NCBI RefSeq assembly: GCF_004798935.1
Contig: NZ_RAHT01000001.1
Span: forward strand, 1-64,000
Source: Ningiella ruwaisensis
GTDB lineage: Bacteria; Pseudomonadota; Gammaproteobacteria; Enterobacterales; Alteromonadaceae
DNA length: 64,000 nucleotides
Direction: 5' to 3'
The position numbers were made by a program, and so were the translations under genes. Positions 1-7,947 of this stretch are shown piece by piece. The notes below the pieces were generated by a model. That model was not told the DNA's origin and made no database searches. It saw only the letters and a program-made list of their open reading frames with translations. Within the stretch, counting starts at the first letter, position 1, and each line of letters starts with the position of its first letter.

Positions 1-50
1 ACACTGATGTAAATTTGTTCGACGATGTAATGTAGATGATTTAACAAATA

Positions 51-713
51 CTATATTGCTGTAGACATCAAACTGTCCGTTGAAATAATTACCTGTCCGC
101 TGAACCTGTTTACTTCCAAATAGTCAGTCGTAATTTTGGTGCTTCCAAGCTTTACAACAACATCACCTCTGTAAATTTCTTTACCTTCAGATATCAAATA
201 TTCGTTAGATAATATCTCGGCTTCAACATGGTCATTAAATACAATCTGTACATTACCTTTATAATTTATAACCTTATCTGGCAACATACTGAATGTATCT
301 GAATAAATTATAACTTCATCGATAGCGCTCGGCGTCTTGACTGTATTTTGAGGATGATTATGGATGGGAGTATTCTGCGCCATTATAAGAATAAAGCCTA
401 TGCTGAAGCAACATATCGCGCCTATCAAAATACCTTTAAGAACGAATTTTTTGCGTTTCAAAAAATTAAAATGCTTCGCTAAAATAGGTGTTTTTGACCG
501 TCCAATTTCCTTTTCGATAATCTGCAAATCTGATGGCTGTAACTCAAAAACTGATGATATAGCTTGCAAGGTTTCGTAGGAAGTAACTCCTGTCTTCTCA
601 ATTCTCTGGATTGTTTTTAAACTGACATTACACAAAGTGGATAAGTGATGCTGTGACCAGGCTTTCTGCTTGCGCAAAAATTTTATTCTCTGCTTATCTA
701 CTTTGTTTTCCAT
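51..713 (-). CDS. Membrane-anchored XRE-family regulator with OstA-like C-terminal domain
   Basis: A 220-residue protein. Residues 1-64 form a Cro/C1-type helix-turn-helix (NVSLKTIQRIEKTG is the recognition-helix region), followed by a basic stretch and one hydrophobic segment at about 90-112. Residues 134-212 are beta-rich with OstA/LptA-like spacing (YKGNVQIVF, YRGDVVVKLGSTKITTDYLEV). Seen: the domain order. Inferred: a cytoplasmic DNA-binding domain tethered to an envelope-facing sensor domain. I chose the ATG at 713, preceded by ATAGG, over an in-frame TTG at 761. No target operon is evident; the nearest upstream gene, DUF2789, lies on the same strand. The OstA resemblance is by eye only. 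Confidence 0.75.
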   Translation of the reverse strand: MENKVDKQRIKFLRKQKAWSQHHLSTLCNVSLKTIQRIEKTGVTSYETLQAISSVFELQPSDLQIIEKEIGRSKTPILAKHFNFLKRKKFVLKGILIGAICCFSIGFILIMAQNTPIHNHPQNTVKTPSAIDEVIIYSDTFSMLPDKVINYKGNVQIVFNDHVEAEILSNEYLISEGKEIYRGDVVVKLGSTKITTDYLEVNRFSGQVIISTDSLMSTAI

Positions 714-815
714 GTTTAACCTATCAGCTGATAGCCATTTTTTGTAACTGTAGCAAGCCAAGCAAGCTTATTCCATATCGATATAGGCCATTTTTAGGAC
801 AGTTTTGCGACTTCA

Positions 816-1046
816 TTAATGGAGTCTTGCATTTAACTTATCAATCACTTCTGCCCATGCAGCATCTTCTATTAACGCTTCTTTTAAAAATGCTACTTGC
901 GCATCATTCCAATACGGTGCTCGATGCGAATAGGTCGTTTCATTTAAGCCCTTATGTTGTTTAATAAATGATTCGATCGCTTCATCAGACCTTTCAAGGC
1001 CCGACTGGGTAAACAAATCGGACAATGTGGGTTGTTTAACAAACAT
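816..1046 (-). CDS. DUF2789 family protein, copy 1
   Basis: A 76-residue protein beginning MFVKQPT, with the DUF2789 pattern: an N-terminal LFTQ..GL segment, a central HKGL motif and a C-terminal EDAAWAEVIDKLNARLH. No function is established. It differs from the copy at 4851-5081 at only 7 residues, and the two DNA copies align without gaps from 16 bases past the stop codon to just upstream of the start. Changes specific to this copy (S15, R19, S40) sit where the other copy has Leu, Ser and Leu, so this may be the less constrained copy. Likely cytoplasmic and single-domain. Confidence 0.85.
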   Translation of the reverse strand: MFVKQPTLSDLFTQSGLERSDEAIESFIKQHKGLNETTYSHRAPYWNDAQVAFLKEALIEDAAWAEVIDKLNARLH

Positions 1047-1564
1047 ATCTGGTCTGTAGTGACTTAAAAAGAATGAATATTTACAGTGTTATAACATTCT
1101 TCTATTGTGGAAACAGTATGATATTCAGATGATATGTTTAAAAAGCCGACCATTCCGGTCACATCAACTAAATGACTGTGAACGTGTGTCATTGATGTGA
1201 CGTAGTGTGTGAAATGGTCGGCGAAAATGGCAGTGCATTTGCGCTGCCGTCTCCCTAACCTACTCTCACTGTATATAGACGCTGTCTTCTTTTTGAAAGT
1301 CACAATTTTTGGTATTTATTCCTTAATATCATTCGATGTAAACCTGACTTCCAAGGTAAAGTAAGCGGATGCAGCATTACTGCAATCGCAAAAAATTCAG
1401 CAAAGAATTAGAAAAATCAATGCCCCAACAAATTTTGAGTAGAATTCACTTCAATTTAAGTTCAAAAACACAGGTTTTTTTGTTCTGTTGTGACTTTTTA
1501 GATATACCCCGCGTCAGTACCTGTGAATGCCAATTTCGGCATTACCATGTAAGGATAAACCCTA
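1047..1564. other. Intergenic region upstream of the OmpA-family lipoprotein
   Basis: About 520 bases without a convincing gene. Two short open frames (1064-1303 minus, 1369-1572 plus) lack a supported start and recognisable protein features. The region holds a large imperfect palindrome at 1145-1222. Promoters for the flanking genes must lie here, but no strong sigma70 match stood out. Confidence 0.6.
1145..1222. repeat. Large imperfect inverted repeat (hairpin or cruciform)
   Basis: Outer arms GCCGACCATT (1145-1154) and AATGGTCGGC (1213-1222) are exact complements. Inner arms CACATCAA (1160-1167) and TTGATGTG (1192-1199) also match. No T-run follows, so it is not a standard terminator. It could be a small RNA stem, a protein-binding cruciform or a remnant of a mobile palindrome. 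Confidence 0.6.
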
Positions 1565-3001
1565 ATGAATAAAACAATTATCAGTATCAGCTTGGCGATG
1601 GCGTTACTTTCAGGCTGCGCAACTCAACCTTCTGTTAGTGATAACGATGTTTTCCAGCAGTATCCTGTTATCAATGAAGCTAATTTGCTTATTCAAAAAG
1701 CTAACGCAGAGAACTTGGCATTTTTTGCGCCAGAACAGATGAAAGAAGCGACAAGAGCCTATGGCACGGCACTCAAAGACGCTAAATCCGGTAAAGACAA
1801 TGCCACTGCGGCAGCCAACGAAGCTGTATCCAGAATAAAAGCAGCCAGACAACAATCCGAGAAGGCAAGATACATATTTGAAGATGTGCTAAGTGCGCGC
1901 GAAAAAGCATTAAATGTAAATGCATCTACCGTATCTCCTGAAGATTTTGCCGATGCAGAAGCAGACTTTTCAGAAGCAATTGCTCAGTTGGAGCAAGGTC
2001 AGGAAGCACGCGCGGTCCGCGATATTGAAGCCATTAAAAATCAATATTTAGCCATTGAACTAGGCGCATTGAAAAAGAACATGCTTAGTTTTGCGCAAAA
2101 AGCAGTGCAAGATGCTGAAAAGAATGATTTAGACGATATCGCACCAAGAACAGTAGCAAAAGCAAAAGATGAACTAAAACTAGCGCTTGATACACTTGAG
2201 GTTAATCGAACCGATACTGCAAAAGCTAATATTCATTCAAATCGAGCAATATGGTTAGTAAACCAAGCTCAAGGGATAGCGGACATTCATGCTATTTTTG
2301 AAAATGCCGACTTTGATGAAGAACAAAAAATTCTATGGTATCAGGAGCAACTGAGTGCTGTTGTCTCACCGATTAACCAAGAGGTGCAGTTTAATAATAC
2401 TAATAAAGAAGTCGTGGCGAATTTGCGAGAGCAAATCGCTGCACTGGCAAGTGACAATAGCGTATTGACTGCACAACTGACTGAAACACAGAATCGAGAA
2501 AGTAAACTTGCTCAAGATAATGCAGATGCGCTGATGCAAGCTCAATTATTGCGTGAGCAGGAAATTGCTAAAGAAAAGGCCGATGCAGCAAGATTTGTTG
2601 CGGTACAATCGATGTTCACCGATAAAGAAGCAACGGTCTATCGACAAGGTGACAATGTACTAATTCGAGCACATGGTTTTTCATTTAAGTCGGGCGCTAG
2701 TGAAATTGAATCATCAAACTTTGTGATGCTTAACAAGATCACTGATGCCATAAACCGTTTTCCGAATGCCACTGTGGTTGTGTCTGGTCACACAGATTCG
2801 ATAGGCAGTAATGAACTCAATAAAGCGTTGTCAACTTCAAGGGCTGAAGTGGTTGCTAATTTCATTACACAAGTCAGCGAAATAGCACCCAATCGCGTGT
2901 CGTTCACAGGGCATGGCAAAGATAAACCCGTGGCAACAAATGAGACGCCAGAAGGTCGTGCTGAAAATCGCCGTGTTGAAATACTGATAAATAATGCGTA
3001 A
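1565..3001 (+). CDS. OmpA-family outer-membrane lipoprotein with DUF4398-like N-terminal region
   Basis: A 478-residue lipoprotein. The signal peptide ends in the lipobox LLSGC (Cys18), followed by Ala, consistent with outer-membrane sorting. Residues about 30-120 are helical and Ala-rich like DUF4398; about 265-345 form a coiled coil (EQIAALASDNSVL, LREQEIAKEKADA). The C-terminal ~120 residues are an OmpA/Pal peptidoglycan-binding domain with SGHTDSIGSNELNKALSTSR and ENRRVEI. Role: tethering the outer membrane to peptidoglycan. AAGGA nine bases before the ATG supports the start. The gene heads a block leading to a CmpX-like channel and an ECF sigma factor, recalling the OprF-SigX neighbourhood of Pseudomonas. 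A terminator follows directly. Confidence 0.9.
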   Translation: MNKTIISISLAMALLSGCATQPSVSDNDVFQQYPVINEANLLIQKANAENLAFFAPEQMKEATRAYGTALKDAKSGKDNATAAANEAVSRIKAARQQSEKARYIFEDVLSAREKALNVNASTVSPEDFADAEADFSEAIAQLEQGQEARAVRDIEAIKNQYLAIELGALKKNMLSFAQKAVQDAEKNDLDDIAPRTVAKAKDELKLALDTLEVNRTDTAKANIHSNRAIWLVNQAQGIADIHAIFENADFDEEQKILWYQEQLSAVVSPINQEVQFNNTNKEVVANLREQIAALASDNSVLTAQLTETQNRESKLAQDNADALMQAQLLREQEIAKEKADAARFVAVQSMFTDKEATVYRQGDNVLIRAHGFSFKSGASEIESSNFVMLNKITDAINRFPNATVVVSGHTDSIGSNELNKALSTSRAEVVANFITQVSEIAPNRVSFTGHGKDKPVATNETPEGRAENRRVEILINNA

Positions 3002-3010
3002 TAGAACCGA

Positions 3011-3038
3011 AGCGCTCCATCTTGGAGCGCTTTTTTGT
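3011..3038 (+). terminator. Rho-independent terminator after the OmpA-family gene
   Basis: The stem AGCGCTCC / GGAGCGCT is followed by a run of T. It lies between the lipoprotein stop codon and the ribosome binding site of the next gene, so transcription into the next gene is probably reduced or separately driven. Confidence 0.85.
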
Positions 3039-3051
3039 TTAGGAGAATAAA

Positions 3052-3288
3052 ATGAGTAATGAAGAACGCCTTAAAGCACTTTGGGCTGAAGAGCCGGAAA
3101 CAAGCAACGAAAAAATTGCTCTTCAAAAAGTACTAAGACGCACAAAACGAGTGAGCGCTGCAAAAGACGTAATGAGCATCTTCGTGGGTTGGGTTTGGGT
3201 GGTGCTTCTCGGACTTGGTGCCTCGGCCTATTCAGCAAAACAGCAACGTGTTCTTCACAGAAAACACGTTAAGCGACAACTTAAATGA
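3052..3288 (+). CDS. Small single-pass membrane protein, possibly frameshifted (CfrX-like position)
   Basis: A 78-residue product with a charged N-terminus ([16 protein letters not shown]) and one transmembrane segment (about [20 protein letters not shown]), ending in a very basic tail. AGGAG precedes the ATG by five bases. In the +1 frame, from about 3225, the reading continues as an acidic, coiled-coil-like tail ([10 protein letters not shown], stop at 3302, then QKLREQLINR and a second stop at 3335). The basic tail may therefore be a frameshift product and the gene may be decaying. Its place just before a CmpX-like channel and an ECF sigma factor matches cfrX of Pseudomonas. That is positional inference; no sequence homology is claimed. 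Confidence 0.6.
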   Translation: MSNEERLKALWAEEPETSNEKIALQKVLRRTKRVSAAKDVMSIFVGWVWVVLLGLGASAYSAKQQRVLHRKHVKRQLK

Positions 3289-3345
3289 GCTAAAAAATGA
3301 TTAACAAAAACTACGTGAACAACTCATAAATAGATAGGAAAAACA

Positions 3346-4188
3346 ATGGACATTAATGCGTGGACTCAGTCTTTCACAGATGCGCTTTCAAAATTCTGGA
3401 CCGAAATCGCGGGCTTCTTGCCCAACCTAATTGCCACAATTATTGTGGTACTAATTGGATTGTACTTATCAAAAGTTATCACCAAATGGGTAGCGAAACT
3501 GGTTGAAAGAATTGGATTCAACAAATTATGCAATAAATTGGGCATTGAAAAGGCTTTGAAAGCACTTGGTTTTAAATCCACACCGTCTCAGTTAGTGGGT
3601 AGTGTTCTTCATATTTTCTTTGTGTTGATCATTCTAGTGGCAGCATCCGAAACATTGGGGCTACAACGAATTTCTGCAGTTCTCGATGACTTTGTTCTAT
3701 ATTTACCTAAGATTGTGGGCGCGCTTGCTATTGCATTAATCGGACTTTATTTAGCGTCAAAAGCAAAAGTGCAAGTAGAAAATTCATTAGAAAATCTTGG
3801 CGTTGACTATGGCTCATCCGTAGGAAGACTTCTTCAATTTTTTGTACTTTTTATTACTTTTTCGCTGGTAGTAGGACAACTCAATTTGGAAACAGAGTTA
3901 CTTAATACTATTTTTACCGTGTTAATTGCCAGTTTTGGTGTTGCAATGGCGCTTGCGCTTGGATTAGGTAGCAAAGAAGTCGCTAACAGTATTGTGTCCG
4001 GTATCTACGCGCGAGAGCAAATTTTACCGGGCGATGAGGTAACAATTGACGATTTTGTTGGAAATGTCGTTATGGTCAGCACAGTAAATACCTTACTGGA
4101 AGATAAAGACGGAAAACAATTGAGTATTCCCAATCAGGAATTGCTGACTAAACAGTTTACTATCGTGAGACTTGGCTCTAAGTCATAA
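3346..4188 (+). CDS. Mechanosensitive channel-like membrane protein (CmpX type)
   Basis: A 280-residue inner-membrane protein. Two conserved-TM-helix repeats (around residues 20-60 and 110-150, with LIATIIVVLIGLYLSK and IVGALAIALIGLYLAS) precede an MscS-like pore helix and beta domain (GVAMALALGLGSKEVANSIVSGIYAREQILPGDEV). It lacks the long cytoplasmic C-terminal domain of MscS proper, as CmpX-type proteins do. Expected role: tension sensing and envelope-stress relief. The next gene, an ECF sigma factor, starts 12 bases downstream, so the two are probably co-transcribed, as cmpX and sigX are neighbours in Pseudomonas. Confidence 0.85.
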   Translation: MDINAWTQSFTDALSKFWTEIAGFLPNLIATIIVVLIGLYLSKVITKWVAKLVERIGFNKLCNKLGIEKALKALGFKSTPSQLVGSVLHIFFVLIILVAASETLGLQRISAVLDDFVLYLPKIVGALAIALIGLYLASKAKVQVENSLENLGVDYGSSVGRLLQFFVLFITFSLVVGQLNLETELLNTIFTVLIASFGVAMALALGLGSKEVANSIVSGIYAREQILPGDEVTIDDFVGNVVMVSTVNTLLEDKDGKQLSIPNQELLTKQFTIVRLGSKS

Positions 4189-4200
4189 AGGGAACTATTA

Positions 4201-4788
4201 ATGAATACTACAGAGCACGAGTTAAATCGTGTCTCTGATCGGCTGTCTCAAATGGACGATAGTGAATTGGTGCGAATAGCAAAACTTCAACTTCCCTATG
4301 TGACAGCAGCCTACGAAGTGCTTTTTCAACGATATCATAAGCCTCTGGTCAAAATATGTTATCGCTACTTACGCTCTATGGAAGAAGCTGAGGAAACGGT
4401 TAGTGACGCCATGTTCAAGGTATTTAATAATCTTGTGAACTTTGAAGAGCGCGCCAGTTTTAAAACTTGGGTATATAAGATTGCGCATAACTTGGCACTC
4501 TCAAAATTGCGAAAGAAACAGCTTGAAATGGTAGACGTGGATGAAGCAGCGTATGTGGAAGCGGAGCAAACAAGAGGTCTTGTAGACGAGAGCAAGCAGC
4601 AAATCGATAAATGGTTGGACACTTTAAGTGTTGAAGACCGCTCTATCGTAGTGTTCAGGATAGTGGGCGGTTTAGAATTTTCAGAAATTGCGCATATCAC
4701 GGAGTTTAAGTTAAGCACTGTTAAGATGCGATACAAGCGCGCACTAGAAAAAGTCGCTAACTCGCCATCCGAATTCGAAAAACCATAA
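4201..4788 (+). CDS. ECF-type RNA polymerase sigma factor (SigX-like)
   Basis: A 195-residue sigma-70 family protein with only regions 2 and 4. Region 2, at about 36-105, contains YHKPLVKICYRYLRSMEEAEETVSDA and FKTWVYKIAHNLALSKLR. Region 4, at about 135-185, has LSVEDRSIVVFRIVGGLEFSEIA and the recognition helix LSTVKMRYKRALEKV. It would direct RNA polymerase to a small envelope regulon. No anti-sigma gene follows; control may instead pass through the adjacent channel and lipoprotein, as proposed for SigX of Pseudomonas. GGGAAC before the ATG is a moderate binding site. The family call is firm; the SigX identity is from context. Confidence 0.88.
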   Translation: MNTTEHELNRVSDRLSQMDDSELVRIAKLQLPYVTAAYEVLFQRYHKPLVKICYRYLRSMEEAEETVSDAMFKVFNNLVNFEERASFKTWVYKIAHNLALSKLRKKQLEMVDVDEAAYVEAEQTRGLVDESKQQIDKWLDTLSVEDRSIVVFRIVGGLEFSEIAHITEFKLSTVKMRYKRALEKVANSPSEFEKP

Positions 4789-4850
4789 TATCCTAGAGAG
4801 AGTTGCTTGTGACTAATTCACGTCATTGATTAGTCAGTTTTGCGACTTCA

Positions 4851-5081
4851 TTAATGCAGTCTTGCATTTAACTCATCAATCACTTCTGCCCATGCAGCAT
4901 CTTCTATCAACGCTTCTTTTAAAAATGCAACTTGTGCATCATTCCAATACGGTGCTCGATGCAAATATGTCGTTTCATTTAAGCCCTTGTGTTGTTCAAT
5001 AAATGATTCGATTGCTTCATCAGAACTTTCTAATCCCAATTGAGTGAACAAATCTGCCATTGTAGGTTGTTTTACAAACAT
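4851..5081 (-). CDS. DUF2789 family protein, copy 2
   Basis: A 76-residue paralogue of the gene at 816-1046, sharing 69 of 76 residues. It keeps the expected LFTQLGL motif and the C-terminal EDAAWAEVIDELNARLH, so it looks like the better-conserved copy. The function of DUF2789 is unknown. The DNA similarity spans roughly 4835-5084 against 800-1049 at a constant offset of 4035 bases, and ends sharply on both sides. The two copies form direct repeats around the sigma-factor block. Confidence 0.88.
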   Translation of the reverse strand: MFVKQPTMADLFTQLGLESSDEAIESFIEQHKGLNETTYLHRAPYWNDAQVAFLKEALIEDAAWAEVIDELNARLH

Positions 5082-5228
5082 ATTCTGCCTCCAACTTTTA
5101 CTGTATTTATTTCAACGATAACTAGGTGAAATCGATCAATAAGAATACTGGTATGCCCAAAATTAAAAAGTATAGGCGCTATATATTTCTCTGCGTTAGC
5201 TTTAGAATATGATTTTAGTTTACTAATG

Positions 5229-5618
5229 CTAGGTAATTACTTTTTTGGTCTGAGTGCCCTCCCCTGGTGTAATAAACATCAACCTAGACGGCGTGAATAT
5301 CTTCGCAGTATGCCATGTGTTCTTAGGCACAATAGAAAAATCTCCCGGTTTGCTTAATAACATTTCGCTGGTGTCAGTATCGGTTTCAAAAAACAAGCTA
5401 GCCTTACCTGACATAAGCACAACGATTTCGTCCCCCTTCGGATGCATCTCCCAAATGTCCCAATCTTTTTCAAACTCATAGCATGAAACTAATTGGCAGC
5501 CTTTAAACCCTTTATAATCGGTCTCGAGACGCTCATACAACATGGGATCGGCTGATTCAATTTTGCTGGTTTGATCAGGCTTGACTACTACAAAATCTGT
5601 AAACAGTGATGTATTCAT
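5229..5618 (-). CDS. Single-domain cupin protein
   Basis: A 129-residue small beta-barrel protein. Cupin motif 1 is visible at WEMHPKGDEIVVLMSG: His59, then Glu64 with Gly71 at the E-X6-G spacing, although the first metal-binding His of the usual pair is Glu57. Motif 2 is PGDFSIVPKNTWHTAK, with His103. A metal site is plausible but not canonical. Substrate unknown; proteins of this size act as isomerases, dioxygenases or sugar-binding modules. It stands alone between DUF2789 and two unknown genes, all on the same strand. Confidence 0.8.
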   Translation of the reverse strand: MNTSLFTDFVVVKPDQTSKIESADPMLYERLETDYKGFKGCQLVSCYEFEKDWDIWEMHPKGDEIVVLMSGKASLFFETDTDTSEMLLSKPGDFSIVPKNTWHTAKIFTPSRLMFITPGEGTQTKKVIT

Positions 5619-5808
5619 TCAATACTATCCTTGAATGGATTGAATTCGTTGTCAGTCTACTGCTTCTTTGATCAGATGCAGGTAAACAGATGCAGGCTCT
5701 TCATTTAAACAAAGCAACGTGATCAAAAAACTACTCAAGCTTGCTAATTTGACAATGATTTACAATAAATAGTCTCGTTCAAATTGATACCGAATATCGG
5801 GATCACAC

Positions 5809-6240
5809 TCATACTGAATAGGCGTTTTTCATCATGTCGTTAATTTTTTCTCTCGCCTTGCGATTAAACGAAACTTTATATAAACGATTTAATAAATCGT
5901 CGGCTCGCTCTATGTCACCATTACAAGCATACTCACTAGCTAAATAAATTTTTGTGTAAACATCTACCGCATTAGCCGCATCATTTATTAGTAGAAGACT
6001 ATTTTGACGCTCACCCACTAAACCCAAAATGTATTTCGCGCGCGGCTCGTCTCGTTTTTCAACCAAATAATCAAGGTTCCTAAGCGCTTTATATTGATTT
6101 TGCTCATACTCGCGCTTGTGGTAAAAAGCGGTAAATAAGCCCTTTGCGTGACGCAACGCTTCTGCTGTTGATAATTTGTCTAAAGCCGCAGGTGTTACAT
6201 CTATCTCATTATCTCTCTTTGTTTTTTGGTAACTTTGCAC
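5809..6240 (-). CDS. Hypothetical protein, helical-repeat-like
   Basis: About 143 residues, not recognised. The sequence is mostly amphipathic helix with repeat-like pairs (EALRHAKGLFTAFYHKREYE, AVDVYTKIYLASEYACNGD, ADDLLNRLYKVS) that recall TPR or Sel1 scaffolds. There is no signal peptide or membrane segment. The longest frame starts at a GTG without a clear binding site, so the true start may lie inside. It lies 21 bases downstream of the membrane-protein gene at 6262-6699 and is probably co-transcribed with it. Confidence 0.55.
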   Translation of the reverse strand: MQSYQKTKRDNEIDVTPAALDKLSTAEALRHAKGLFTAFYHKREYEQNQYKALRNLDYLVEKRDEPRAKYILGLVGERQNSLLLINDAANAVDVYTKIYLASEYACNGDIERADDLLNRLYKVSFNRKAREKINDMMKNAYSV

Positions 6241-6261
6241 AGCGGCAATTCGTTCGGTTTC

Positions 6262-6699
6262 TTATTCATAAAATTTATGGATGCCAAGCCCAAGACTTGT
6301 TATACCAAGAGCAAATACGCTAAGAAAAAAACAAATCGGAAGCGCAATAAACCATCTGTTTCGAGGCAGTTTATAACTTGAATGCACCGTTACTTCGGCT
6401 AATTTAAAAAACGCTCGTTGTTCTATAAAAGAGATATTTAATCTGGCTATAAAAGCTGCTACCCAAGCTCCAGCTAAATATAAACAAAGCAATAAAATAG
6501 CCCAAATCGATTCCCCTTTACCCAAAATTAGATCGTTGAGTAAGGCTGCGAGTAATAAAAGTAAATGCGAGGAAATGGCAAGAACGGAAAAAAGCACTAA
6601 CAACTTATCGCAATTTAATGATCTGTCAGCTCTCTGCGATGTAGAAATTGATATATGGATTGCGTACGTCAGGCGCACAACCCTTTCAACATTGACCAA
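6262..6699 (-). CDS. Hypothetical inner-membrane protein
   Basis: About 145 residues with three hydrophobic segments (LLVLFSVLAISSHLLLLLAA, WAILLLCLYLAGAWVAAFIA and WFIALPICFFLSVFALGI) and a short soluble N-terminus. Not recognised. The longest frame begins at TTG only about nine bases from the divergent efflux gene, which is tight; an internal start near residue 30 is likelier but not visible. It probably forms an operon with the helical-repeat gene downstream. Confidence 0.5.
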   Translation of the reverse strand: MVNVERVVRLTYAIHISISTSQRADRSLNCDKLLVLFSVLAISSHLLLLLAALLNDLILGKGESIWAILLLCLYLAGAWVAAFIARLNISFIEQRAFFKLAEVTVHSSYKLPRNRWFIALPICFFLSVFALGITSLGLGIHKFYE

Positions 6700-6708
6700 T
6701 GAGAGATT

Positions 6709-7947
6709 ATGAGAGAGATTATGACAATTAGAGGTATTGTACTCATAGGATGCATTTCCTTCTTACTTGCCTGCAGTGAACAAAGCCAGACGTCAAACCA
6801 AGAAACTCAAAGTGCCCCTGACACAAGCCAAGCTGCACTTCCTGTTACTGCAATTGAAATTACAACGCAAAAGATTGAAGAACAATCAACTATTCCTGGG
6901 CGCGTTGAGGCTTTTAACAGCGCAGAAATACGTCCGCAAGTAAGTGGAATAATAGAAGGTTTGTTTTTTTCGCAAGGTAGCTTTGTAGAAAAAGGGAAAC
7001 AGTTGTATCAAATTGATCCATCCGTATTCGAGGCAGAACTGCAAAGCGCTCAAGCCCAATTGCAGAATGCTCAGGCTGAATTAAAAGTATCTCAGGCAAG
7101 GGAGTCCCGCTTAAAAAGCTTAGTGGCAACGCAAGTGGTAAGTGAGCAAGAGTATGAAGATGCGCAAGCCGCAAGTGAAAAAGCGAGGGCCAACGTGGCC
7201 TTGGCCGAAGCTGCAGTGCAAAGCGCTGAACTTAATTTGGATTACACCAAGATGTATGCGCCAATTTCTGGTTATATCGGCCCCTCATCGGTGACGCAAG
7301 GCGCATTAGTCACTGCCCAGCAAAATGAAGCTTTAGCTGTGATACAGCAACTTGATCCCGTTTACGTTGATTTAACGCTGTCTGTTTCTCATATTGAACA
7401 AGTGAAAACATTTGCTGCTGTCCAAAGCAAACAAAAGCAGGCGTCGACAGATTCATCAGAAGCTACTTCAAGTAGCGGACCGTCTGTGCAACTGTTTTTG
7501 GCGGAAAATGACATCCCCTATTCTGAAACCGGCGAGCTTATTGCCACTGATCTAACGGTAGATGAAGCCACGGGCAGCGTAAAACTTCGTTCAATTTTCC
7601 CAAATTCTGATGGTGAACTTATTCCGGGGATGTACGTCAAGGCTCGCATTGAGCAGTTAAATCAAGAGCCCTCTATTCTTGTACCTCAAAAAGCAGTCAG
7701 TATTGAACCCGACGGAAGCAAGACGCTTTGGATTGTAGATAATAACAATATGGCTCAAAAACGTTCTATTCAGGCAAATGATAGCTTTAAAAATAACTGG
7801 ATCGTAAGCGAGGGGCTTAAAGAAGGCGATATCGTTATAATCGAAGGCTTAATGAAACTACGTCCTGAAACCAAAGTAAATGTAAGCTTTTCTCAAGAGG
7901 AAACCGCTACGTCTAAGGCACCACAGAACGAAAAAGAAGACAAATAA
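6709..7947 (+). CDS. RND efflux periplasmic adaptor lipoprotein (AcrA/MexA family)
   Basis: A 412-residue membrane-fusion protein. The signal peptide ends in the lipobox SFLLAC (Cys22). The lipoyl half-motifs (VSGIIEGLFFSQGSFVEKGKQL and the return strand YTKMYAPISGYIG) flank an alpha-hairpin coiled coil at about 110-180, followed by beta-barrel and membrane-proximal domains. It bridges the inner-membrane pump to an outer-membrane channel. The stop codon overlaps the pump ATG by one base, indicating translational coupling. A start at 6721 is equally possible because GAGAGATTATG is nearly repeated. No TolC-type gene or local regulator accompanies it. Confidence 0.92.
   Translation: MREIMTIRGIVLIGCISFLLACSEQSQTSNQETQSAPDTSQAALPVTAIEITTQKIEEQSTIPGRVEAFNSAEIRPQVSGIIEGLFFSQGSFVEKGKQLYQIDPSVFEAELQSAQAQLQNAQAELKVSQARESRLKSLVATQVVSEQEYEDAQAASEKARANVALAEAAVQSAELNLDYTKMYAPISGYIGPSSVTQGALVTAQQNEALAVIQQLDPVYVDLTLSVSHIEQVKTFAAVQSKQKQASTDSSEATSSSGPSVQLFLAENDIPYSETGELIATDLTVDEATGSVKLRSIFPNSDGELIPGMYVKARIEQLNQEPSILVPQKAVSIEPDGSKTLWIVDNNNMAQKRSIQANDSFKNNWIVSEGLKEGDIVIIEGLMKLRPETKVNVSFSQEETATSKAPQNEKEDK

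Noticed and set aside
1145-1222. Palindrome considered as an integron attC site
   Set aside because: No GTTRRRY/RYYYAAC pair at the ends, no cassette-like gene and no integrase nearby.
1064-1303. 79-codon open frame on the minus strand between DUF2789 and the OmpA-type gene
   Set aside because: It spans the large palindrome, has no ribosome binding site and shows no protein-like pattern.
1369-1572. 67-codon open frame on the plus strand
   Set aside because: It overlaps the well-supported lipoprotein start and its composition looks random.
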